Shown here piece after piece: positions 16,578 through 23,556 of a stretch of 64,000 nt of DNA. Origin of the DNA: Arthrobacter methylotrophus (GTDB lineage: Bacteria; Actinomycetota; Actinomycetes; Actinomycetales; Micrococcaceae); NCBI RefSeq assembly GCF_039539965.1, contig NZ_BAABED010000001.1, forward strand, positions 2,790,001 to 2,854,000, in the 5' to 3' direction. The translations under genes were made by a program, and so were the position numbers. The first letter of the stretch is position 1; the number at the start of each line of letters is the position of its first letter. The notes beneath the pieces are model-generated. The model was not told the DNA's origin and did no database searches. It saw nothing but the letters and a program-made list of their open reading frames with translations.

Positions 16578-17017
16578 CAGGCCACCTCTCCAAGGTCATA
16601 AAAGCGGTATCGGTCCAGGTCAGCCTCAGCGATCAACCACTGGGATCCGTGTTTCAGGGCTGACAGCCGGCCCTGCCCGCACGCCTTCCGGATAGCCCGG
16701 TCGGTGCACTGGAGCAGGGCCGCTGCCTCACGGCATGTAAGCCATGAACCACCCTTCATGCTTTCCATGGTGCGCTTTTCACCAAACACGGTTCCGTTCG
16801 CGGAACTGGTCTGTTCCTCACGGGCCGCAGCAGCATTCAGCGCGTGCAAAACGTTCATAACCGGCTCGGACACCCTGCCGCCGGCGTTCCGCTGGACAGA
16901 CTCACTCAGCCCCACCACAAGGATCCGCAACACCCGGTCAGCGACCTCGGGAGGCACCACCACAGACCCGTCAGGACGGACCAGATGCGCGAAACTCGCA
17001 TCAGCCGGCGTCACCAT
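16577..17017 (-). CDS. helix-turn-helix (excisionase-fold) protein after terminase
   Basis: This is a 146-residue protein from ATG 17017; GTG at 17014 is an alternative, and both overlap the end of the large terminase gene. The C-terminal 55 residues carry a MerR/excisionase-type helix-turn-helix (WLTCREAAALLQCTDRAIRKACGQGRL, SQWLIAEADLDRY). The N-terminal half (FAHLVRPDGSVVVPPEVADRVLRILVVGL) is not recognised. A DNA-binding protein here, rather than a portal, is unusual; it may regulate late genes or help packaging-site recognition. Confidence 0.75.
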   Translation of the reverse strand: MVTPADASFAHLVRPDGSVVVPPEVADRVLRILVVGLSESVQRNAGGRVSEPVMNVLHALNAAAAREEQTSSANGTVFGEKRTMESMKGGSWLTCREAAALLQCTDRAIRKACGQGRLSALKHGSQWLIAEADLDRYRFYDLGEVA

Positions 17018-18501
17018 CCCGAACCCTTCTCCTGCCCGCGAGGCCACGTCATGAACGAATCATGGAACATCACGGGGCGGGCCGCGATGGGCACCCTCAA
17101 GCCGCTCACGGTGGTCACAAACGCATCCGGATCCAGAGGACGTACTTCCACGGGGCGATGCCTCACAGCACCCTCCAAACTCAGCGAAGAAACAGCCTGC
17201 ATCAGAGCCATTGCCAAGTCATCATGACCAGCCCGCTCCGGGACAGCGATCCGCATACTGCCGGACGGTAACTGCTCAAACTCCAGCGCCCGCAACTGCT
17301 TCAACAACTCAGGCTCACGCGGCAACACCAAACGGTTCTGCTGCAACAAACCCTTGATCATCGAAAAGCCAGACTGCTTCCGCCGCACATCCGTCACCAC
17401 CGACGCAACGTTCATATCCCGCCGCGCCTCGCCGGAACGCCGACGCAACTCCGTAGTAGGGAACGCACCGACGCCGTTCGTTTCCGACGCCAGCACCCGA
17501 ATGTAGTACTTGCCCGCAGTCTCCACCACACGCTCGATGAACTGCCCATACGGCCAGTTATGCCTGACCTCCAGCCACGGAATGAAGAAAGCCAACCGGT
17601 CACCAAGCATCTCGTGATTCGCGCCGTGATCCTCCAGCACAGACACCAAGGCCAGGGCGTTGGCGTCCTGCGCGAAACCCCAGTCAACCCCGCCAGCAGC
17701 GCAATACGGGCGGTCCAGCCACATCTCCAGATCCTCCGGGGCGCACATCTCATAACTCGCCACAGCGGCCATGATTTCCTGCTCCGAAAAATAAGCCCCA
17801 GCCGCATCAGTCCACTCCGCCAGATACTCGCGCCTGAAATAGTCCGCGGGCTCACGGCTCTGAATATCGTCCAGGAGCGACTGATCCACGTTCGGGCTGA
17901 TCGAAGACGGCCAATGCCACGCCGCAACCTTCGAATCCGGCGCCAGCATGCCCCGATTCCACAACGCCCGGAAGAAATGCGACGAATCACCCCACGGCGT
18001 AGAAGTCAGAATCACCTTCGAACCAGGGCGGGCAATAATCGCAGGCTCAGCCGAACGCCAGATGTCCGGATCGATGAACGCCGCCTCATCCAAGATCAAC
18101 ACATCCACCGGCCAGCCACGAATCTGCCGCTGAGACGCCGGCACGCTGATGATCCGCGAACCATTCGAAAGCGTCAAAAGAGACTTCGAATCATCCAACA
18201 CCGAACCGCCAAGGACAGACGAGCCCGTAGCCAAGGCCGTGCACTCCTCCAACAAGCGCCGGGACGCAACCTCACCCGCAGACACCAGCAGCACAGTGAT
18301 GTTCCGCCTCGTCGTGGCCTCAAACAGGGCCAGCGAAGACAGGATCGTGGACTTGCCGACCTGCCGGCCCGCACAAATGACCCTGTAACGGGCGTCAGAC
18401 CGGGCCACCTCCAACTGATGAGGCCACAACGGGCGCCCCAGCACCTGCTCAGCAAAAGCTCCCGGATCCGTAGCCGGGTGATACTCAACCGTCTTAGCCA
18501 T
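17011..18501 (-). CDS. phage terminase large subunit
   Basis: This 496-residue packaging motor has an N-terminal ATPase with Walker A GRQVGKST (about residue 45), Walker B VDVLILDEAAF (about 133) and the coupling motif STPWGDSSHF. The C-terminal RNase-H-like nuclease has GGVDWGFAQDANAL (acidic cluster I), a central LASETNGVG, and the last acid motif GHDDLAMALMQAV. ATG at 18501 overlaps the small terminase stop by 8 bp; an in-frame TTG at 18507 is less likely. All motifs look intact, so the motor should be functional. Confidence 0.95.
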   Translation of the reverse strand: MAKTVEYHPATDPGAFAEQVLGRPLWPHQLEVARSDARYRVICAGRQVGKSTILSSLALFEATTRRNITVLLVSAGEVASRRLLEECTALATGSSVLGGSVLDDSKSLLTLSNGSRIISVPASQRQIRGWPVDVLILDEAAFIDPDIWRSAEPAIIARPGSKVILTSTPWGDSSHFFRALWNRGMLAPDSKVAAWHWPSSISPNVDQSLLDDIQSREPADYFRREYLAEWTDAAGAYFSEQEIMAAVASYEMCAPEDLEMWLDRPYCAAGGVDWGFAQDANALALVSVLEDHGANHEMLGDRLAFFIPWLEVRHNWPYGQFIERVVETAGKYYIRVLASETNGVGAFPTTELRRRSGEARRDMNVASVVTDVRRKQSGFSMIKGLLQQNRLVLPREPELLKQLRALEFEQLPSGSMRIAVPERAGHDDLAMALMQAVSSLSLEGAVRHRPVEVRPLDPDAFVTTVSGLRVPIAARPVMFHDSFMTWPRGQEKGSGW

Positions 18502-18973
18502 CGACAATGTCCGTCCTGATCGTGCGTTCCATGTCAGCCCGCATGCGTGTCAGCTCGGTCGCCGCATCAGCCTGCTTGGACTGCGCAACATCCTTACCGA
18601 GACGGGCCGCGGACATCGGGTCAAGGCCCAGTCTGGACCGGTGATTCTGGGCTGTGGTCTCCCACTTCCGGAGCAACTCCAGCGGAGATGTCTGCCCCTG
18701 CTTCGAGGAAGCAGCCTGCTCGATCGGCATGGTGTCCACCCACTGACTGATCAGCGCGCACTTCGCCTCAGCCACCGCCCACGCCTGGACCGCAGACGCG
18801 TAGCGGGGTGCCCGCAAGTACCCCACCGCGTCATCAGCCAGCAGCTCGACCGCGAGCGCCTGCGCGATCGGATCAACCTTCCGTGACTGGGCGCCATGCT
18901 TCACCGCCAGCTCATTACCGGCCTGGAACGGGAGCCGCTGCCCCTCAAACGCCGGCACCCACGCCTCAGACAT
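18494..18973 (-). CDS. phage terminase small subunit (P27-like)
   Basis: This 159-residue DNA-recognition subunit shows an N-terminal GQRLPFQAGNELAVKHGA, the usual start of actinophage P27-type small terminases. Helices around RAPRYASAVQAWAVAEAKCALISQW and LELLRKWETTAQNHRSRLGLDPMSAARLGKD follow. ATG at 18973 is chosen over upstream starts, which lack the family pattern. It overlaps the preceding 104-codon gene by 8 bp and the large subunit by 8 bp. Confidence 0.9.
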   Translation of the reverse strand: MSEAWVPAFEGQRLPFQAGNELAVKHGAQSRKVDPIAQALAVELLADDAVGYLRAPRYASAVQAWAVAEAKCALISQWVDTMPIEQAASSKQGQTSPLELLRKWETTAQNHRSRLGLDPMSAARLGKDVAQSKQADAATELTRMRADMERTIRTDIVDG

Positions 18974-19280
18974 TCGGCCACCCCGCAGGATAGACCCGCG
19001 CCCACGCCTCAGGCGCCGGGCCAACAGTCCAGTCCTCAGGCCAACCCAGCCGCAACCAGCGCACCGCCGTGGCCGACAGCACAGCGTCGTCCCCCACCAC
19101 ATCCCTGGCCGTCAGGATCATCTGCGCATACTCGGGATCCACAATGAACGTTCCGCGCTGGCCGGTTGAATTGACCGTCGCCCGCAGAACGCCCGCGCCC
19201 TGCGTGTCAGCAGGCAGCCCGAAGGATACCGGGTCGCCAAGCCCTGTCAGGTAGTGGACCTTGTAAGTTTCCTCGGTCAT
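18966..19280 (-). CDS. small phage protein, 104 aa, unknown
   Basis: ATG at 19280 overlaps the upstream TGA by 4 bp. The sequence (MTEETYKVHYLTGLGDP...FIVDPEYAQMILTARDVVGDDAV... RLGWPEDWTVGP) is compact and beta-rich, with a Trp-rich end. I recognise no domain. The coupling on both sides places it in the packaging operon. Confidence 0.65.
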   Translation of the reverse strand: MTEETYKVHYLTGLGDPVSFGLPADTQGAGVLRATVNSTGQRGTFIVDPEYAQMILTARDVVGDDAVLSATAVRWLRLGWPEDWTVGPAPEAWARVYPAGWPNV

Positions 19281-19486
19281 GGTTCCGCCCTGTAAACGTC
19301 CGCGGCGTGCCCGTCCAAGCCCTTGTTCAGCCCGAGCGACTCCAGCGCCTCTGTGATCGCGAGCCCCGCATCATTGGCAGCCTCGGAGGTGATGCCGTGG
19401 CGTACCTCGATGTCCTCCAGCGCGTTCACAGCACCACCGAGGCCCCATGCAGCAGCCCAGCCCCGTAGCGCGTCAGAGGCGCTCAT
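19277..19486 (-). CDS. small phage protein, 69 aa, unknown
   Basis: ATG at 19486 overlaps the stop of the 49-codon gene (ATGA), and the gene's own TGA overlaps the next ATG. The peptide is acidic and helical (MSASDALRGWAAAWGLGGAVNALEDIEVRHG...). No family is recognised. Confidence 0.62.
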   Translation of the reverse strand: MSASDALRGWAAAWGLGGAVNALEDIEVRHGITSEAANDAGLAITEALESLGLNKGLDGHAADVYRAEP

Positions 19487-19632
19487 TCGGCGTCTCCACG
19501 GCTAGGGCGTGGGTCCAAGATGCGAGGCGAACAGAGGCCGCGTGCCACGAGTGACCGCGCGAGCCGTTCAAGCTCCCGCGCCGTGTAGAGCGTGGCCTGC
19601 TCGGGTAGCTGCTTTATGCGCCGCTTAGACAT
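19483..19632 (-). CDS. small basic phage protein, 49 aa
   Basis: ATG at 19632 follows GGGGAGAAG by 7 nt. The peptide (MSKRRIKQLPEQATLYTARELERLARSLV...) has a basic start and an amphipathic helix, and the gene overlaps its neighbour by 4 bp. It is real by its ribosome site and coupling; the function is unknown. Confidence 0.62.
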   Translation of the reverse strand: MSKRRIKQLPEQATLYTARELERLARSLVARGLCSPRILDPRPSRGDAE

Positions 19633-19846
19633 TGATGCACTTCTCCCCTGCAAATACGCTCAACTGAACCGCTGAGCCCCTTGACTCGATATCAAGGTTT
19701 CCGCCTCTGACCTGCGCTTTTACCCCTGTGTGTGCAGACGTGAGTGCAGTTGCTTGGCGAACCGATGGCGCCGAAACCGCTACGGACTCTCGCGCGGGGT
19801 TTGAGCCGAAGCCAGGGACGGCGCGGCCAGACGGGCTGGCGCTCAC
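19625..19846 (-). CDS. possible small protein, 73 aa
   Basis: GTG at 19846 lies 4 nt after the stop of the 52-codon gene, and the ORF ends 8 bp inside the next gene, so spacing fits the operon. The peptide (MSASPSGRAVPGFGSNPARE...VFAGEKCINV) is of low complexity at first and unrecognised. It also covers the inverted TGCACACACA/CTGCACTCAC motif pair (19727-19749), so this stretch could instead be mainly a DNA site. Confidence 0.4.
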   Translation of the reverse strand: MSASPSGRAVPGFGSNPARESVAVSAPSVRQATALTSAHTGVKAQVRGGNLDIESRGSAVQLSVFAGEKCINV

Positions 19847-19850
19847 ATTC

Positions 19851-20009
19851 CTAGTCATTGGCGTTCTCTTTCTGCTGGCTGAGTTGTTCGCATCGGCGCT
19901 GCCAGAGGGCGGCATTGCGCTGGGCGTTGAGGTATTTCTGGCGGTAGATCTCTGCGGCGGCATCCGAAGGCCACTGTTCGATTTGTCTGGGCGTGTAGTC
20001 GTAAGCCAC
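19851..20009 (-). CDS. small phage protein, 52 aa
   Basis: GTG at 20009 sits 2 nt after the TAA of the preceding gene, with AGGA about 9 nt upstream. The peptide is highly charged (MAYDYTPRQIEQWPSDAAAEIYRQKYLNA...LSQQKENAND) and looks like a single coiled-coil helix pair. The function is unknown. Confidence 0.6.
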   Translation of the reverse strand: MAYDYTPRQIEQWPSDAAAEIYRQKYLNAQRNAALWQRRCEQLSQQKENAND

Positions 20010-20011
20010 GG

Positions 20012-20221
20012 TTAGCGGTTCCTGTTTCTTGAGCGGTCGGCACGGGAAGCGGCACGGTTGCCGGTGCTGTCGGTGTAGGTGATTGTTCGTCCGTTGTGTG
20101 ATTCTGGGACGTTCTTGGAGGCTAGGAGTTGCTGGTGAAGCCTCGCGGAAAGTTCCTTGTAGTAGCGGAGCTGGTTGGTCAGGTACTCGATGCGCTGGGC
20201 ATCCGTGAGAGCCTCCGTCAT
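20012..20221 (-). CDS. small basic phage protein, 69 aa
   Basis: ATG at 20221 overlaps the RepA-like gene's stop (ATGA). The sequence begins with a helical segment (MTEALTDAQRIEYLTNQLRYYKELSARLHQQLLAS) and ends in a very basic tail (RAASRADRSRNRNR), suggesting nucleic-acid binding. No family is recognised. Confidence 0.65.
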   Translation of the reverse strand: MTEALTDAQRIEYLTNQLRYYKELSARLHQQLLASKNVPESHNGRTITYTDSTGNRAASRADRSRNRNR

Positions 20222-21366
20222 GCCGCTTCTCCCTCGCCCCGAAGGCCAAGCGTTCCTTGTTCCTCAGGAACGGTCGAGGCACGGAGAACACCCTCTGTTC
20301 CTGTTCCCCTACCCTGTGTCTCAGGAACGGGGAACGCATCCCGAAGGACCTTCAAGGCTAGGGTTGCCCGATTGGTTCCCCAGCCGAGACGTTCTTTCAC
20401 ATCTCGAACGGATACAGGTGGGGGGACAAGAGCTTTAAGCGCGGCGATGTCGATGGCAGGTGCGGCAGCGGGGGTTCGTTCTCCACCCTCAGGAGCAAAG
20501 ACAGTGAAGCTTGAATCCGGGAACATCTTGAACGTGCCAGCCAAAGGTTCCTTGTCGCCGGTCGGTGACGTTTCCCGTAGCCCTCCGTGACGGTCCTTCT
20601 TGATGTTTAGATAGCAGGAGCCTCCGCTGCCGGGAGTGAACTGTTCCTTGACCGTTACTCGGAGCATCACTCCACCGGTTGACCTGGCCTTGGCTCCTGT
20701 CCCGGTGGGACCCTGAGCCTTGGAATCAGGGTTCTTGGCAACGTGGTCGATTGAGATCACACATGCACCAGACATTGCCAACGGTTTTAGGATGTAGGCA
20801 TGGGCGATGGTGAAGTCATCAGGGCTATTGCTGTTGAGGTTCATCATTGGCAGCAACTCACCGATGCTGTCTACTACGACAGTGCAGGGTCGCCATGCTT
20901 TGAGATCCGCGATGGTGGCCAGGAGGTCGGCTCGGTCCTCGGGTTCCTTGTATCGGAACTTGTCCAGGTCACTTAGGGTTTCGGGTGCTACTCCAAGGTC
21001 AAGAAGCCTGGAGACGATGGACTGCATCCCGTTGTGGTCCAGATCCAGGATCGCCGCCTTGCCGCCTCCGTTTAGAGTGGCAGCAGTGGCCGCGAGTGCA
21101 ACGAATGTTTTGCCGGATTCGGGTTCTCCAAAGAGGCTGTTGACCTGCCCTCTGTAGAACAGTGCATTTCCGTCGTTGCGATACAACACGTTTGGCTTGG
21201 GTGCCGGGGGGAGGTCGCCGGATAGCAGTCCTGCCACGTCCCCATATGCGACGCCTATAGTGTTCCTCGTTCCTGACATAGGGGGTAGGGGAACAGGAAC
21301 GCTGCGGTGGACGAGGTCCTGGGGTTGATACTCGGACTCGGTGAGGGGTGCGAAAGAGCTGTTCAT
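20218..21366 (-). CDS. RepA/RecA-like AAA ATPase (replication or helicase loader type)
   Basis: This 382-residue protein has a RecA-fold ATPase of the AAA_25/RepA type: Walker A FGEPESGKTFVALAATAA (about residue 83), DLDHNGMQSIVSRLLDLG, Walker B CTVVVDSIGELLPMM, and ACVISIDHVAKN. The last ~75 residues form a winged helix (PPVSVRDVKERLGWGTNRATLALKVLRDAF). This combination is seen in plasmid RepA-type hexameric helicases and in actinophage replication modules. ATG at 21366 overlaps the upstream gene by 4 bp. It is the likely replication protein of the element; no primase is seen nearby. Confidence 0.82.
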   Translation of the reverse strand: MNSSFAPLTESEYQPQDLVHRSVPVPLPPMSGTRNTIGVAYGDVAGLLSGDLPPAPKPNVLYRNDGNALFYRGQVNSLFGEPESGKTFVALAATAATLNGGGKAAILDLDHNGMQSIVSRLLDLGVAPETLSDLDKFRYKEPEDRADLLATIADLKAWRPCTVVVDSIGELLPMMNLNSNSPDDFTIAHAYILKPLAMSGACVISIDHVAKNPDSKAQGPTGTGAKARSTGGVMLRVTVKEQFTPGSGGSCYLNIKKDRHGGLRETSPTGDKEPLAGTFKMFPDSSFTVFAPEGGERTPAAAPAIDIAALKALVPPPVSVRDVKERLGWGTNRATLALKVLRDAFPVPETQGRGTGTEGVLRASTVPEEQGTLGLRGEGEAA

Positions 21367-21632
21367 GCGGCGGCTGCGTCCGGGCTGAGAGCCAGCATCC
21401 ATTCCGCTATGACGGTCGGGTCGGTTGCTTCAACCTGGACAATCAAATCAGCCCGCATCCAGCCCAGTTCACCTGATGGCTTGTATTTGTGGACGATGAG
21501 TCGGACGTTTGCGCCTGCGGGAAGCGTTTGGAGCGCCCAACGCATTTGGCGGTCCAGTTCGGTGAAGTCGTAGGTGGATCGGTCGGCAGGGTAGTCTGCC
21601 AGGTCAATGCGAAACACGGGGTTCGCGAGCAT
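21363..21632 (-). CDS. small phage protein, 89 aa, unknown
   Basis: ATG at 21632 has AGGA about 8 nt upstream, and its TGA overlaps the RepA-like start. The peptide (MLANPVFRIDLADYPADRSTYDFTELDRQMRWALQTLPAGANVRLIVHKYKPSG...) looks like a small alpha/beta domain. No family is recognised. Confidence 0.6.
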   Translation of the reverse strand: MLANPVFRIDLADYPADRSTYDFTELDRQMRWALQTLPAGANVRLIVHKYKPSGELGWMRADLIVQVEATDPTVIAEWMLALSPDAAAA

Positions 21633-21685
21633 AGGGGGTTGTCCTAGAGGTCTGGTGTGGACGTTCGGGGTTGGTGCCTTGGTGT

Positions 21686-21719
21686 GCCGGCCCGCGCTTG
21701 CTCAAGGTCGCGGGCCGGC
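21686..21719. repeat. 11-bp-arm GC hairpin in replication module
   Basis: Perfect arms GCCGGCCCGCG and its complement flank 12 nt, followed on the plus strand by TGATTTT. It lies in the 93-bp gap between two leftward genes. It has no T-run in the leftward direction, so it is a rightward terminator or a structural site. Confidence 0.5.
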
Positions 21720-21725
21720 TGATTT

Positions 21726-22019
21726 TCATGCTTTGTGGGCTGGTTCGAGTTCTCCCATGAGTTCCAGGAGCCCTGTGAGGTTCCGGTGAAGCTCTTTGGC
21801 TTTGTCGATGGGAATCGAAATCATCGTCTTGTCGTCGTTGAGGGTGATCGTTGCCATAATTCCCTTGTCGTAGTGCCACCTAGCCCATGCGTGATCGTTT
21901 CCGGGGCCTTCCCAAAGGGGTTCGGTGTTGTCGAAGCACAGCTCGTACCCTTCAGGGACGGTGGACTGTTCTTCGTGGACTTCCGGATCGAGTTCGGTTA
22001 CGATGATGTGAGTGGGCAT
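21726..22019 (-). CDS. small acidic phage protein, 97 aa, unknown
   Basis: ATG at 22019 has a weak TTAGG ribosome site; the frame is open to 22076, but that start would lie in the palindrome region. The peptide (MPTHIIVTELDPEVHEEQSTVPEGYELCFDNTEPLWEGPGND...MISIPIDKAKELHRNLTGLLELMG) has a beta-rich acidic first half and a terminal helix. No family is recognised. Confidence 0.6.
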   Translation of the reverse strand: MPTHIIVTELDPEVHEEQSTVPEGYELCFDNTEPLWEGPGNDHAWARWHYDKGIMATITLNDDKTMISIPIDKAKELHRNLTGLLELMGELEPAHKA

Positions 22020-22058
22020 GGCGAGACCTAATTTCTTGTTTGGTTGATCGATTTGCTT

Positions 22059-22104
22059 AGCGGTTCCGGTTATCACTTGACAGAGTGATCAGTCCGGGAC
22101 CGCT
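22059..22104. repeat. 46-bp nested palindrome
   Basis: Outer arms AGCGGTTCCGG/CCGGGACCGCT (one mismatch) enclose a perfect inner ATCACT-N6-AGTGAT. It lies in the 105-bp non-coding gap between the 83-codon and 97-codon genes. It is a candidate operator, origin or structured RNA; there is no T-run typical of a terminator. Confidence 0.55.
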
Positions 22105-22124
22105 TCTTGTTTAACCCGCATGGG

Positions 22125-22376
22125 CTAAATCCTGTAGGGGTTTCGCGCTTCTACAATGGCGTCGGTCAGGGGCCCTTTGTGACTAGTTCCCCGCCAGTAC
22201 CCGCTTGACCATGCCGCTGCGGCAGTCTGTGGGAGGGCATCAAGTGCCAAGAGCACATCGGTAAGGGCGTACACCTGTTGGGAGCCGTCTTCCAACGCAA
22301 TGAGCACCTGGTCCGGGCCGATCAGATCGAAACTGATCGGGGCTGTGCCTGTGGTGCTCCTGACGGTCGCAGTCAT
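22125..22376 (-). CDS. small phage protein, 83 aa, unknown
   Basis: ATG at 22376 overlaps the upstream TAA (TAATG). The sequence (MTATVRSTTGTAPISFDLIGPDQVLIALEDGSQQVYALTDVLLALDALPQ...) is beta-rich and acidic. No family is recognised; the early-operon position suggests a role in regulation or replication. Confidence 0.6.
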   Translation of the reverse strand: MTATVRSTTGTAPISFDLIGPDQVLIALEDGSQQVYALTDVLLALDALPQTAAAAWSSGYWRGTSHKGPLTDAIVEARNPYRI

Positions 22377-22597
22377 TAGGCCGCGCCAGATTCCAAAGCG
22401 CCGGCGTCCAGTATTTGGTTGATGACGCGGGTGCTGATGAGGATGCGGTTCCCGATCCGGATTGATGGGATTTCGCCCCGATTGACTGCTTCATATGTCT
22501 GCCGAAGTCCAACCCCTAACACCTTGGACAGTTCGGGAACGGTCATGGTCGGTTTTGCCAAGGCCAAATCGGCGCTATTGCCGTTCGGGTGCGCCAT
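22376..22597 (-). CDS. excisionase-family helix-turn-helix protein (73 aa)
   Basis: This is a compact MerR/Xis-type DNA-binding protein: TVPELSKVLGVGLRQTYEAVNRGEIPSIRIGNRILISTRVINQIL is the HTH_17 pattern with its short wing. ATG at 22597 follows the upstream TAG directly. It is likely an excisionase or an early regulator; the two small HTH genes in a row could divide these roles. Confidence 0.8.
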   Translation of the reverse strand: MAHPNGNSADLALAKPTMTVPELSKVLGVGLRQTYEAVNRGEIPSIRIGNRILISTRVINQILDAGALESGAA

Positions 22598-22807
22598 CTA
22601 AGCCACGTCCTTATCTAGCTGAAGCTGCTCCCACGTCAGCACATCGACGATTCGGTAGCGGACATGCTTGCCGATTCGCATTGCTCGCGGGCCTTTGTGC
22701 TGAGAGCGCCATCCGTAGATGGAGCTCAAAGGCACACCGAGCCGAAGAGCGAGATCCTGGGGGGTCATGTGTCGCTGGTCGCCGGCGCTGGTCTCGATAG
22801 AGTCCAC
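22598..22807 (-). CDS. AlpA/excisionase-like helix-turn-helix protein (69 aa)
   Basis: The protein has a small DNA-binding fold: MTPQDLALRLGVPLSSIYGWRSQHKGPRAMRIGKHVRYRIVDVLTWEQ. I chose GTG at 22807 because AAAGGAG lies 5 nt upstream; the ATG at 22825 would place that site inside the gene. It is the first gene of the leftward early operon, 32 nt downstream of the predicted transcription start. An excisionase or AlpA-type activator is expected here. Confidence 0.8.
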   Translation of the reverse strand: MDSIETSAGDQRHMTPQDLALRLGVPLSSIYGWRSQHKGPRAMRIGKHVRYRIVDVLTWEQLQLDKDVA

Positions 22808-22819
22808 CTCTTCTCCTTT

Positions 22820-22892
22820 CCGCATTTTGCGGTATCCATACTCAAATACTAGGTAACGGAAAACGACGTGTCAAGTACCGCAAATTTCGGTA
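22820..22892. promoter_or_regulatory. divergent early control region with operators
   Basis: The leftward promoter has TTGACA (22874-22869) and TAGTAT (22851-22846) with an exact 17-bp spacer. Two related palindromes flank it: CCGCATTTTGCGG (22820-22832) in the leader and CCGCAAATTTCGG (22878-22890), inside a longer TACCG...CGGTA (22876-22892) that overlaps the rightward -10 (TACAGT, 22891-22896). This is the arrangement expected of a repressor that shuts off the early operon and controls itself. Confidence 0.8.
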
Positions 22893-22902
22893 CAGTGGAC
22901 CC

Positions 22903-23556
22903 ATGAGCAAAGAACTTACACCGGATCAACTCGTGGGAGCCGCGATCCAAAGTCGCCGCGTGACTTACGGCGCGAGCCAAGGTTCGTTTGTCGAGAGACT
23001 GCGGGACCGCGGCCTTAACTGGTCGCAAGGAACTCTTTCGAGGGTTGAACTGGGGGACCGACCCGTGCGCTTGGTTGAGGCCGCGGTTGTAGCCGAAGTG
23101 CTGGGGGTTGGGCTTGACGTCCTGCTCCGAGAGGGGGCTTCAACTGAAGATAAACTCCGAAAGGCCCAGGCCGACCTCGTGGAATCCATCATCGGCATCC
23201 AGCAATCGGTTACGTGGATGAACGCCCGACTCATGGACGTTGAGGAGATGCTGGAGCTTGCACCGGACTCGATTCAAGCCCTCGGAAACGAAAAGAGGTC
23301 TGCCCCCGCCAGCCCGAGCGCGTTCCTCGACTGGCTCCTGGAGTCCCTAGACGACATCAAATTCGAAGGGCCGTCTTTCGCGAAAGATCGCCGGACAAGT
23401 GAGGCCATACTGACCATTGCCGATACAGCAGTTGCTCACTCTATAGCCCTATTTACGGGGCCCGAGGATGACGACTGGGAACTCTTGAGATCCCCGAAAT
23501 TCACAACAGAAATGTCTGGGCCCTCCGAGACTGAGAGGAAATCGAATGGCAAATGA
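22903..23556 (+). CDS. XRE-type phage repressor
   Basis: This 217-residue protein has an N-terminal helix-turn-helix (LVGAAIQSRRVTYGASQGSFVERLRDRGLNWSQGTLSRVELGDRPVRLVEAAVVAEVLGVGLDVLL). A helical linker and an acidic C-terminal half follow, with no LexA-like Ser/Lys protease motif, so RecA-induced self-cleavage is not indicated. TACAGT lies 6 nt before ATG, implying a leaderless mRNA. It overlaps the integrase start by 11 bp, so the two are co-transcribed and lysogeny maintenance and integration are linked. Confidence 0.85.
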   Translation: MSKELTPDQLVGAAIQSRRVTYGASQGSFVERLRDRGLNWSQGTLSRVELGDRPVRLVEAAVVAEVLGVGLDVLLREGASTEDKLRKAQADLVESIIGIQQSVTWMNARLMDVEEMLELAPDSIQALGNEKRSAPASPSAFLDWLLESLDDIKFEGPSFAKDRRTSEAILTIADTAVAHSIALFTGPEDDDWELLRSPKFTTEMSGPSETERKSNGK

